From positions 10,743,030-10,807,029 of the forward strand of contig CM060857.1 of assembly GCA_030737835.1 (NCBI GenBank): a stretch of 64,000 bases of DNA. Direction: 5' to 3'. This document shows, piece by piece, positions 25,569 to 36,559 of this stretch (position 1 is the stretch's first letter; every line of letters starts with the position of its first letter). The stretch is from Acorus gramineus (lineage: Eukaryota > Streptophyta > Magnoliopsida > Acorales > Acoraceae). The notes beneath the pieces were generated by a model. That model saw only the letters and a list, made by a program, of their open reading frames with translations, was not told the DNA's origin and did not search any database. Position numbers and translations under genes: made by a program.

Positions 25569-26686
25569 GGGAAAAATCCATATAACCCCCTGAAATCTGA
25601 CCTAAATCCATATAACCCCCTGCAATCTTCATATATCCATATAACCCCCTGTAATCAAACCCCAAAATCCATATAACCCCCTCCGTCCACCTTCCGTCAG
25701 CCGAGTTAACGGCGAGGATTTTATGCAGGGGGTTATATGGATTTTTTCAGATTACAGGGGGTTATATGGATTTTTTCCAATTTTTTTTTTATGTTTTTTT
25801 TTTTAATTATAAATGACATGTGATTTCATAACAAGTACACTGATACATTAATAATGGAATAAATTAACATTTACATGCATTAACATATAATTGATTTTAA
25901 ATTTTTTTTTGTTTTGTTTTTTTTTTTTTGTTATTCTCATTGTAAAACATAAAATTGATTTTTTGTTGTTTGATTCACCTTGGATAAAATAAGGATAAGT
26001 GGTAGATAAGAGATGGATAAGAGTTTATGACTTTTTAAATGACAACTATACCCCTACATAAATTATTTGTGTTGGGAATAAGAATGAGAGATGTGTGTGT
26101 GATATGATAGATGTGACAGTTTTTAGAAAAAAAAAATTCTAAAAATTCAAAAATGACAAGAGGATGAGTTTTATTTTTTTATTAAATCCTGGGACACATC
26201 TTGTATTGGTGTCATGAGAGTGATTTTTGTTGGGGATAAACTGTATATGGATGAGTAATTTTGAATTTTTTTTTAAAATACCAAGAGATAGAATATATAT
26301 CTCTTATACTTATATCTCTTTGGTGGGTGATCTTGTATGTGTTTATGATTTAAATAACCATTTTCTTTGATTAAAATTAAAAGTGCATGGTATCTTGAAA
26401 AAAAATTCAAAAGTAAATGTTAAACAGTTCAATTTTTAAATCACACGTAGAGAAAAAAAAAAAACTATTTTTTTTTGAAAAAAATCCATAGAACCCCCTG
26501 TAATCTGAAAAAATCTATATAACCCCTTGCATAAAATCCTCGCCGTTAACTCGGTTGACGGAAAGCGGACGGAGGGGGTTATATGAATTTTGGGGTTTGA
26601 TTACAGGGGGTTATATGGATATATGAAGATTGCAGGGGGTTATATGGATTTAGGCCAGATTTAAGGGGGTTATATGAATTTTTCCC
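25569..26686. mobile_element. Mutator-like foldback element with 30-bp-phased CATATAACCCCC arrays
   Basis: Long inverted repeats of about 220 bp form both ends: GGGAAAAATCCATATAACCC on the left, its mirror ending GTTATATGAATTTTTCCC on the right. In the left arm CCATATAACCCCC recurs with ends at 25590, 25620, 25649 and 25681. A GAGTTAACGGCGAGG stretch and inverted copies of the same motif follow, so each arm is itself partly palindromic. The flanks TACATTTAA (25560-25568) and AACATTTAA (26687-26695) match at 8 of 9 positions, as expected for a Mutator-type 9-bp duplication. The central ~650 bp is AT-rich and non-coding. Confidence 0.85.
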
Positions 26687-26728
26687 AACATTTAAACGAG
26701 GTCAAATCTAATGAGGAATGAGGAATGA

Positions 26729-27419
26729 ATTCAGTCAATGGACATTTGACACGTGTCCCAACAAAAAGTCCCAAAAACACCTCTCAACACCCTAATGTTA
26801 ATTGCCGTAAGATAACTCTTTTTTCTTTCCCTTTTTTTTTTTTTTTTTCATTCCCCTCCCTCTCTCATCTGTTTTCCACGGACCATGCCTGGTCCTTTTT
26901 TTCTTCTCTCCCCCCACCCCCACACACTCTCTCTCTCTCTCTCTTTCTGTTTTTCTTCCCCTCCATCTCTTGTTATTAACCCGTTCATCTTTCTCTCTCT
27001 ATTTTCTCCTTTTTTCTTTCATTAGGAAAGAATGATTGTGTGTCTTTCCTTTTATTAAATTTGTTCACGATTGTGTCTTTCCTTTTATTAAATTTGTTAA
27101 TGAATTTTATAATAAATATACAACAATCATTTTCTCCTGGTGGTGGAGAGAATGAAAGGAGAAAAGAGAGAGAGAAAGATGGATGAGTTGATGGTACGAG
27201 ATGGGGAAAGAAAGGAAAAGGAAAGGAAAGAAAAGAAAGAGGGGAAGAAAAAAAGGATCAGCTAGGGTTTGTGGAAAACAAAGGAGAGAGGGAGGGAAAG
27301 GAAAAGGGTTTTGTTGGAATTTATTTGACGTTAACGGCTGTTGACTTTACGGTGTTAAAGAGGGGTTTTGTGGGACTGTTTTTTTTGGACAGGTGTCAAG
27401 TGTCAATTGGACACGGACT
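26729..27419. mobile_element. Long hairpin element with GACACGTGTC ends
   Basis: The left end (GGACATTTGACACGTGTCCC, then AACAAAAAGTCCC) is mirrored on the right (GGGACTG...GGACAGGTGTCAAGTGTC). The mirror continues inward through pyrimidine-rich sequence (CCCTCCCTCTCTCATCTG, GTTTTCCAC) to purine-rich sequence (GTGGAAAAC, GAGAGGGAGGG). Almost the whole 690 bp therefore folds back on itself. No target-site duplication was identified. Confidence 0.65.
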
Positions 27420-29354
27420 AGACTGATAGGATCCGGTCTCATTTAAACACACGTGCATTTTTAATAGATGATCACATTTTAAACCGATTCACATTTTTAA
27501 CATTTAATTTTTGGAATCACCATTTTACATTGTTTTATTATAATAAATAAAAGTTGAGTTTAAAACACAAGATTTTGATAATTTAAGTGTTTTAATCGCA
27601 CATTTAAACATAGCTTAAGTACTAGCTATCGCCGTATGGTTAGGGGACTCTATCGCTGTCGGGTTTCAAGCATTGCTCACTACTAGGTTGAAAAAAAGTG
27701 TTATTAAAAGCCCTATTGTTGACCGGGTTATCGCGAGCTTTGAACCTCAAGGTCATTCTAGGCCCCATGGGCCCTGACTCTTTCACAAGTTTCAAAAGAT
27801 TAGTAATGTGAGTTATCTTGTCCAGGCCTTTGTTAAAAAAAAACTCATGTATACTAGAGTAAGGGATAAAAGATTTATCAAATAATCTCTTGTAGGTATA
27901 GATAGATTAATCAAACCACATAAATCTTTTGTTATATATTAGTATATGCACTTTTTTTTTTGACATGGGTAGTCACAAATAATCTTTTGTTTTATATTAT
28001 TATATGAACTTTTTTTACTATTAATCTACGTGCATTTCTAATTAAATAACATGGTCTATATGAACTGAACTTTGGTAAGTTGGCTAGCATCTTTCCTCTC
28101 CAGGGGCACACCAATTTTCACAAAAAAAATGAAAAGTCTTGAATGTGTGCATTGTATGGTATAAAATTTTATGTTACGTTCAAACCTCTGATTAGATCAG
28201 AGGAACTCCTACATGATGGGATACACAATTATATTTAATAACCCCATGTACAATTTATAAGTATAAAAAATTGTACACATCATGTGGATGAACTCCGACT
28301 TGTTCCCATGTAGGCACACTGTGGTGCCTCTTTTAAACACCCCCCCTCCCCAAATAAAAAAAATATGGTGCCTCTAATGTCTATAGGTAATCAACCTAGT
28401 TAATCAGACTTCTCAATTTTTATGAGGAACACTTCTCTTCATAATTTTATAGTTGGTATTCATGACCATCTACACAGTATTGCATTGACCGTCTGTCACG
28501 GGCATGAACATTTTGCAAGGATTTGCAGGTTTTAGTTGGTAGTTGACCATTTGACTTTTAGTGTTTTTTTTTTTTTATTAAATACCTATTCCTTTTGTTG
28601 GAGCTGGTTGATTAATCCAAACTGCTGAAATATTGAATTAAATGTTGTTACGCTCAATCTCTTTTATAAGACCCAATTATAATTCTATATACCACACTAG
28701 TTATATATGGATTCATGTAATGAACTATATACCTTCATAAAAATTTTGTTACACATTACATAAATGAGTTCATTGGATTATATCATTTAATTTTTTCAAA
28801 AGTATATTTCTTGTTAAATGAAGTGTATTACTTTAAAATTTCTTTTTTTTTTAAAAAAAAAAAGGGATGAAATGCCTTTTGGGATTGGAAAGGGGGTTGT
28901 GTCAAACATTTTCCATTGAATTCTATCTTTAAGGATGCAGGTATTAGAGCCATGAAAATATATTGCACATCCAAATCGCTATAAAGAGAGCATCAACATG
29001 TCTCAACTACGAGTTGTCTGTATATTACTCATGGATTAAAGTTTGAAAATGCTCAAGTTCAAATACCATTTATATTTGTGACACTGGCCTTGTTGAGGGG
29101 CTGCTGCGCTGGGATAGCTCAGAAAATAAAAAACTCATAAAAGAGATAATGGCAAGGTGAATTCCCATACTTGAATCTCAAATAAACTAATGATAATAGG
29201 TAGTCAACTGCTACCTAGATTTCATTCCAACCGAAGTTTTAAATATTCGAAAGAGATATACAAGGAGGGAGGTGTAGTTTTTATGGTTCAAAGTTAAAGT
29301 CACGATGAAAATATATTTAGATATTGTAAAATATATTTAGAACATTTTAGAAAT
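27420..29354. other. Intergenic spacer
   Basis: AT-rich, no coding region or RNA gene recognised. Confidence 0.55.
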
Positions 29355-29629
29355 GGGATTTTTATTTTGAAGTCCTCATAAATCATCATATTTAATAATC
29401 GATCCTTCCCTTCTTCGTATTTAGGTTTTAGTCTCCAGATTTAAATGATAGTTACTTTTTAATCCCTGAGAGGGACCTATCCATAAATTATTTAATTTAC
29501 TTTTTAGTCCCTATGAGGGACCTATTAATGAATTATCCTTTAAATCGGGGGACTAAAACCTAAATACAAAGAAGGGAGGGATTAATCACTAAATATGATA
29601 GTTTGTGGGGACTTAAAAATAAAAATCCC
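29355..29629. mobile_element. Compact Mutator-like MITE with perfect 9-bp TSD
   Basis: A 275-bp element that is essentially one inverted repeat: GGGATTTTTATTTTGAAGTC on the left, GGACTTAAAAATAAAAATCC-C on the right. Flanked by a perfect 9-bp duplication TTTAGAAAT (29346-29354 and 29630-29638). GTCCTC, ATCCTT and GTCTCC blocks occur about 30 bp apart in the left arm. Confidence 0.9.
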
Positions 29630-30056
29630 TTTAGAAATTATGAAATCTTTCTTTTAAGATTATTGAGATTGTTAAATCTGTTTATTTCTATACTTCTTTG
29701 TTTCCTTTTTAAGCTACTAGTTGAAACATATATGTGTTGCACATGTATTAATTTCATAAATGATATATTGATCAAAGAGCACATGAAATACACCCGAGAT
29801 GATGCACAATATAATATAATATTATATTATGCATATTCATTATCCAAACATTTAGATATGCTGTACTCAAAATCAGAATAAAAAATTTTATGAATGATTT
29901 TTCTGTGTAATTGTTGATGAAGATGATGTGTCACAAAACATGTCATCAATTTTCAATTATATTGAAATTTAAGAAATATTATCTATATGTAATAGTCCAA
30001 ATCGCATGTGATATTCATATACCATAGTTACACTTCCAATTATCCCAACTAATGCA

Positions 30057-30079
30057 GAGAGAGAGAGAGAGAGAGAGAG
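30057..30079. repeat. (GA)n microsatellite
   Basis: Eleven uninterrupted GA dinucleotides after ATGCA. Confidence 0.9.
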
Positions 30080-30675
30080 TTAGGCAGAGAGATGTTGATT
30101 TGATGATCGATTAGATGTTGGTTTGATGATCGATTTATTTGGTGAGAAGGTTATGTAAATTTATGTAAAATTTAAAAAGTCATACTTCTCAAAGAGCAAA
30201 TCTATGTAAGAGAGTGAGAATCTGTTAGAGAGTGTTATTCGAAGATGCACATTAGATTATAACTTTCGATATCCGATTAACATGTCATTGAATAGACACT
30301 TTAAGCAGAAGTAGGTCTGTATGGGGAGAATTCGTCAAAGACAAAGGATTGAGGATGCTTTTACAATGTTGATGAGAATGAGCGTTTAACACAATTATAC
30401 TATCCGGTGGTTCCCTAAGTCTTAACAGAACTAAAAGAATGGTAAACCTGTTTTTAAGATCTAATGAGCATGTCTGTGATTCCTTGATTGGCAACATAAA
30501 GGATTGTAGAATTTACACTTATTTTGTCTGTTCTGCAAAGGCCAAGGCAATAGCTCCAGCTGATGATCTTCCTATGGAACCGTGGAATTTGAACAGTTTA
30601 TCAAAACACAAAATCTGAATGGTCGAAGTCATGGAGGTGAGCTCTTATGTTCATTTATAATTTATTTTCTTTTTA

Positions 30676-30935
30676 ACATAAATAGAAATCTCAATCAAAC
30701 CCACGATTTATGTGGATACCATAACATAACATCATGAGTTCATGACTAACAATTGATGCATAATTACAGTAACTCATGACGATTCAGCATACTTCTGACA
30801 TAGTTCTAGAAAAACAAAGAAAAAAAATAGACATGCAAAATCTCAATCGAATCCACGATTTCCTGTGGATGCCATAACACAACATCATGAGCTCAGGACT
30901 AACAATTGATGCATAATTACAGTAACTCATGAATC
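30676..30935. repeat. Direct duplication, ~100 bp units
   Basis: Two copies (about 30686-30785 and 30838-30935) share ordered words: AATCTCAATC, CCACGATTT, GTGGAT, ACATCATGAG and then ACTAACAATTGATGCATAAT. They are separated by ~55 bp. Confidence 0.8.
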
Positions 30936-31876
30936 TAGTAGTGGGTGTTAGTTGTTGAGAGGGGGAGAGGTGAAAAAAGGGCTTTAGATTGTCGAGTATT
31001 ACTTAATTTTACTTTTTGGTCTTAATAATTTGTTTCATGTTTAAAATATGTGTTACATGTTTAATATGTGTTTAATTCGTTTATACAGCAATCAATGATT
31101 GAGGTGCATATTATTGATTTAGACACAATTTAAATGGGAATTAATTTTTCAACAAAAAGAGTGCATTTTTCTTTTAGCAAATTAAACAATAATAATTTGA
31201 AGTGTTATGTGAGGTGGGTCAGAGGAGAGAGTTCATACACATGCAGTCAGACAACATGTTCTCTAGTAGAATTGGTGACATGTTAAGCTCTTGATAATCT
31301 GATAAATTCAGGCTTACTTTGAGTTGGATCCTGAACTTCCTGGTCTGAGCATTCATACAGGACATGTTTGTGTTTGTGTACATGTATAGGTGAAAAGGCT
31401 CTAGAGTGTATCATATCGACCAACAAATTATTGACGGGACTATTTAAAAAAAAATGCACAATGTTATGGAAATACAAATGGATGACATGAAGAGGCCATG
31501 AGTTATGGTAGACATTTACTTGAAACACATCTCAAAAAACAGATTTGAAATGTCCCTCATTAACAAAGTATTCTCTTGGAGCACAAACAAATACATATGA
31601 TGCAAGCTTTCAAAATTTAAAATGTCCATTTCAGAATCTCATCTTCCAAATAAAATGAAGAAATGAAAGCACTCTGCAACTTACGCCACAGCAAAGATCA
31701 TGGAACATTACATTTTAGTTGCACCTTTAAATTTACAATAATTGAGTTCACCCATATATGTGAGGCAATTTGAACAAACAGATAGACTACTTAACAAATT
31801 TAAGATATGATATGCTTAAAAATATTGGAGACACCACTCATTCAATCAGGAAGACTGCTTCCGAGGTTAATTGGAA

Positions 31877-32635
31877 AGTCAATCCACAAAATGACATGAG
31901 ATCACTTGAAAACATTCATCTAATCAAAACAAAGAATACATACAAGCATAATTGAAAATATAATTTTGCATCGATAATTCGTAACAGAATTTTATCTTGC
32001 ACATTTGTTATGGAAATGTAGGATGGTCTCTTATGCAATCTGCTGGATTTTTATTAAAAAGATTGGGTAATGAACATAATCTCTCTATCCTGGTAATTTT
32101 TTCAAAAGACCTCCCACCATCAGGTTTTAAGTTAGTACCTAGTAGAAGAATTGTAGGTGTGTCAAAGGCTATGCAAATAGTATGTTTTGTCTGAACAATG
32201 TAATTGTAAGGCTTCATTGTGTCAAAGATGTAGACCATGGATATTTTGTAAAAAAAAATGTAGAACCTGTGCATACTGCAGAATTACTGGCTCAAACAAT
32301 TGTTGATCTTTTATGGCTGTTATATGTAGACATAAAGAAAGCTCATTTGCGTTTTACTTAGGATATTTTAAATGCCACTTTGATATTTTTAATGTTAGAA
32401 GAGATAATAACAGTTACTGGTCTGGATTTCTATGAACCTGTAGTTATCAATCCATGCTCCCCGTCGATTCTAAAATAAGCATATGTTATTTATATATTAA
32501 TATATTTATAAGTCAATCCACAAAATGACATGTGATCAGTGATCACTTGAAAACATTTATCTAGTCAAAACAAAGAATACATACAAGCATAATTGAAAGA
32601 ATAATTTTTCATCGATAATTTGTAACAGAATTCAT
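31877..32635. repeat. Direct duplication (~120 bp) flanking ~520 bp
   Basis: The left copy (31877-31990) and right copy (32512-32632) share AGTCAATCCACAAAATGACA, GATCACTTGAAAACAT, CAAAACAAAGAATACATACA and a TCGATAATT-GTAACAGAATT end. The right copy has a 9-bp internal duplication (GTGATCA). The enclosed sequence resembles no gene I know. It may be a solo element or a local segmental duplication. Confidence 0.75.
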
Positions 32636-32763
32636 TGTCAACATAAAATACCTTTTCTTCCACCAACTTGTTCACTGCTTAATGTGCAACTTCTGGGGAA
32701 ACAAAAGAACAACACTGTAAGCCTTAGAGTTGGAGAAAAAAATGCATGTTCTATTAAAAAAAA

Positions 32764-34634
32764 GAGTTAAAGACATCTAAGTCCCTACAAACATGAGAAA
32801 ACCCATATAAGTCCCTATTAAAATTGGGACAGATGTACGAGTCCCTGAAAACTCAGAAAAACCCAATTATTATCCCTGAGTTAAATTTTCATTCAAACTT
32901 AACGGAATATTATCAGAATATTCCATCACATATAATTATGTAGACATTGAAGTCTTTATAAACAGTCATAAAGACAAATTCGTCCCTGCAAAAGACAAAA
33001 TTATCCCTAAAAGACTTTTACATTAAATTGTGTACACTTTGCAGTCCCTATAAATAATCATAAAAACAAATTAGTCCTCCCAAAAAACAAAATTGCCCCT
33101 GAAAGACTTTTACATTTAATTAAATAGACATTACAGTATTTATAAATAATCGTAAAGACAAATTGGTCTCTGTAAAAGACAAAAATACCCCTGAAGGATT
33201 TTTACATTTAATTGTGTAGATATTGCAGTCCTTATAAACAATCATAAAGACAAAATACTATAATTTATTTATTTATTTTTTCATCTTCTATCCTATCAAT
33301 CACACTCCACCTGAATATAGGCCTGTCAACGGGTCGGGTCCAGACCCGGACCCGACCCGACCCGGACCCGATTACACGTGTAATATACCCGACCCGATTT
33401 GGACCCGACCCGAGTTGGACCCGACCCGGCGGACCCGAACAAACAAACGGGTCGGGTCCGGGTCCACCCCGCCCCGACCCGTTGGACCCGTTGGACCCGA
33501 CTGTTTTTTTTAATATATGTTCATATATTATAAGACCATTAGTATTAGTTGATACATAATTTTATTTCTTACTTAACTTATTTTTGTATCTACAAGTTCA
33601 TAAATCATAATCATAACAAGCCTATAAATCGGTTTGTTTTGGACAATTAATTTATTAGCATTTGAATTTGTATGATTAATTAGTTTGTTGCATGATTTAT
33701 GTTTATTATTTAGGTTAATATGTTAGTGTTTATTGTTTTGAATGTTGTTTAGGTTAGTTATGTTCATTATTTAGGTTAATATGTTTTTTATGTTAGTGAT
33801 TATTGTTTTGGATGTTGTTTAATAATTCATTTATTTCTTTTGAATTGTATAAAATTATATTCAAGCATAGTCTCATTAACAATAATGTTTTATTACAAAA
33901 AAATTCAAATAGAATGATAAGACAAACAAATACATGAGCTCTTCTCTTCTTTTTTTTTTTTTTTTTACCCAACCATCCGGGTCGGGTCGGACCCGGACCC
34001 GACCCGGGTCCGACGGGTCCGGGTCCGGGTCCACATTTCTCCGGACCCGCCGGGTCTTGGGTTGGACCCGGACCCGCCGGGTCCTGTCACGGGTCGGGTC
34101 CGGGTCCACCCCGACCCGACCCGGACCCGACCCGTTGACAGGCCTACCTGAATATCACAATTTGGATGTAAACACAATATTTTAACCGGTAGAATGCATT
34201 CTTTACAGGCATTTTTGTCTTTTACTGGGACCATTTTGTCTTTACAATTATTTATAAGGACTGTAATGTCTATCCAATTAAATGTAAAAATCTTTTCAAG
34301 GGTAATTTTGTCTTTTGCATGGACTAATTTGTCTTTATGATTGTTTATAGGGACTGCAATGTGTACACAATTTAATGTAAAAGTCTTTGAGGGGCAATTT
34401 TATCTTTTGCAGGGACTAATTTGCCTTTATGACTGTTTATAAGGACTTCAATATCTACACAATTATATGTAACGGGATATTCTGGGAATATTCCGTTAAG
34501 TTTGGATGGAAATTTAACTCAGGGATGGTAATTGGGTTTTTCTGAGTTTTCAGGGACTCGTACGTCTATCCCAATTTTAGTAGGGACTTATATGGGTTTT
34601 TCCATGTTTGTAGGGACTTAGATGTCTTTAACCC
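32764..34634. mobile_element. Large foldback element with phased GTCCCT blocks and subterminal 92-bp tandem repeats
   Basis: The left terminus GAGTTAAAGACATCTAAGTC is mirrored on the right by GACTTAGATGTCTTTAACCC-type sequence. GTCCCT blocks start at 32781, 32811 and 32841, with ATCCCT at 32872. Next come a GAGTTAAATTTTCATTC stretch and AACGGAATATT. Then about 3.4 tandem units of ~92 bp follow (each with CATAAAGACAAATT, an AAAAGACAAAATT word and GACTTTTACATT), at ~32938-33260. The right arm repeats this in mirror. A 9-bp duplication TAAAAAAAA can be read at both outer flanks once the solo LTR is removed, but it is low complexity and weak. No protein is encoded. Confidence 0.8.
33318..34146. 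mobile_element. Non-autonomous hAT element (MITE), copy 2, nested
   Basis: The ends are TAGGCCTGTCAACGGGTCGG and its exact mirror CCGTTGACAGGCCTA. A perfect 8-bp duplication CCTGAATA lies at 33310-33317 and 34147-34154. The GGGTCCGGGTCC-rich subterminal regions and AT-rich core match copy 1 at 4707-5554, but the termini here are better preserved, suggesting a younger insertion. It sits inside the foldback element 32764-34634. Confidence 0.95.
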
Positions 34635-34635
34635 T

Positions 34636-34648
34636 TGTAGACACAAAA

Positions 34649-34684
<36 letters not shown>

Positions 34685-35625
34685 TGAAAAGAAAAGAAAA
34701 GGATTTAGTCAAAATTAATTAAATCAAATCAATAAAATAAATAAATAAAGAAAAAGTCAACAAAAAAATTTTTTTTCCTAACTACGCACACCCCTAAAAC
34801 TACCCATTACCTAACTACCCATTATCTTGTATAACCACCCACCCCTCCCTTCCTCTATAAATAGGAGGGAGGGGGGAGAGAGTAAAAAAAAAGAAGAGAA
34901 GGAGGAAGAGGAAGAAAAGCAAGAGAAAAAAAAGGCCTAAGGGAGAGAAGGAAGAAAGCAAAAAGCAAGAAGAAGAAGAAGGGTGGGGAAAAATCCAAGG
35001 GAGAGATATACAAACTCTCCCTCGATTCCACCTTCTTCTTGAAGAATCCACCAAGAGAAGAAGAAGTCAAGAAAGCCAAAGAAGAAGAAGTCAAGAAAGC
35101 CAAAGAAGAAGAAAAGGAAAAGTGTGGAGAAAATCCAAGGGAGAGAAATACTAACTCTCCCTCGATTCCACCTTTTTTCTTAAAGAAAAGTGTGGAGAAA
35201 ATCCAAGGGAGAGAAATACTAACTCTCCCTCGATTCCACCTTCTTCTTGAAGAATATCTTCACTTTGTTCACGAAGGAGAAAGTCCAGAGAAGGGAAGAT
35301 CAGGAAAAAGCGGCTTCAAATCAAACCACAAGTTCAAAAAAATCCAAGAAGGGTGAAGAACAAAGCACCGCTGGTCCTAAACAACAAGGCTCAAACTGAA
35401 AAGGCCCGAAGGATCACGCACCGCAAGCATCTTCATCTTCCTTTTAAATTTTCACAAACTTGTAAAATCTCTGAAGTTGTAATTCTCGAGACACTCTTCA
35501 AAGGAGACCGAGGATCAGAGGATTAAAAGATCGATTTGTACCCACGTCACCCTTTTTATGTATTGATTTGCTCTCCGAGCATATCATCATCTTTAAAATT
35601 TGTAAAGGACATTTTGTTCGCTACA
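34636..35625 (+). mobile_element. Solo LTR with 5-bp TSD
   Basis: The 990-bp unit begins TGTAGACAC and ends TTCGCTACA (5-bp inverted TGTAG/CTACA). It is flanked by perfect 5-bp duplications ACCCT (34631-34635 and 35626-35630), diagnostic of LTR retrotransposon integration. A promoter-like CTCTATAAATAGG lies at about 34852-34864 and is followed by purine-rich leader sequence. There are no internal genes or second LTR, so it is a solo LTR left by recombination. It landed in the last bases of the foldback element to its left. Confidence 0.88.
34987..35252. repeat. Threefold ~66-bp repeat inside the solo LTR
   Basis: Three copies near 34987, 35127 and 35195 each contain AATCCAAGGGAGAGA, then CTCTCCCTCGATTCCACCTT. 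The last two are almost identical. Between the first and second lies a 24-bp repeat (AAGAAGTCAAGAAAGCCAAA, twice). Confidence 0.85.
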
Positions 35626-35639
35626 ACCCTAAAAAAAAA

Positions 35640-36550
35640 AAAATTGGCAGCATAAAAAATTCTGTGAGAGAGTAAGAATGGGCAAGGTAGTGTTCTGTTT
35701 GAGATGAAAATAATAGTAAGTGGAGCATAAACAAAAAAAGTTAAGAAAATCCATACGAGTAGGCTGAAAAAACCCAACCAAATAACATCCACAACACACT
35801 TCAGAAAAAATATAATAGAGAAAGGGAACTGCACAGTGTGTGATTTTGTTGGGGTGGACCAAAATAAGTAATAACATTTTAAAAATAATATGAACAAATC
35901 TAAAACTTTTAAAATAAAATTGAACCCTATTGAAGAACATGTTAAAGTGTCCCAAAAAATTATGTAAGAGAAAAAGAGAACTGAGAACGGAGTGATTGGT
36001 TTGGGACATAATCTAAAATTACAAAAATTTATAGGACAAGGAAACAAATTCCACACCTAAAACATATGAGAAGATCGACAAACTACCCACTTAAAAATTG
36101 AAGTGGCAACAATTCAAAATTAAAAGAAAATAAATAAGAATCCATAACCAAAAACAGAAGCTAACACACCTTTGAAGATCTGAACAGCAAAGGAAGAGGG
36201 ACGAAAACAAACAAGCAAGACTGGTCGGAGCAAATGTTCTGCATTTTGGCGAAGACGAGGGAGTCGGTTCCGAGAGGAGGACGAAGGTCGCAGCGTTCCA
36301 TTCAGGTTCTGTTTGGGATGAAAATGCTCCAAATCAAATAAGTGGGGACAAGTCAGTGGAGAGAAGTCTGAGGCAATATCATCATTTGTATTATCTAAAA
36401 TAACCATCATTTGACGTGGATGAAAATCGCATATTTGATAAGGGTATCTAAAATAAGCTATCATTTAGGGCTTGGGTGAAAATCGTAGATTTGATAAGGA
36501 TATTTTCGTCAACTGAATGTTTTTTCACTAATGGTGCTTTTATATATAAT
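35640..36550. other. Unassigned intergenic sequence
   Basis: Includes an imperfect local repeat at ~36390-36500 (ATCTAAAATAA, ATCATTT, GATGAAAATCG, ATTTGATAAG appear twice). A 166-codon minus-strand open frame at 35556-36056 has hydrophobic low-complexity composition and no family match that I recognise. It may be transposon-derived. Confidence 0.45.
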
Positions 36551-36559
36551 AAAATAAAA

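Noticed and set aside
30536..30617. Short exon-like piece (AKAIAPADDLPMEPWNLNSL then a stop)
   Set aside because: It has a codon-like look and a possible acceptor, but I cannot match it to any protein and it has no neighbouring exon.
35556..36056. 166-codon minus-strand open frame
   Set aside because: It is the longest frame in its region, but it is Phe/Leu-rich from AT-biased sequence, starts inside the solo LTR and has no motif.
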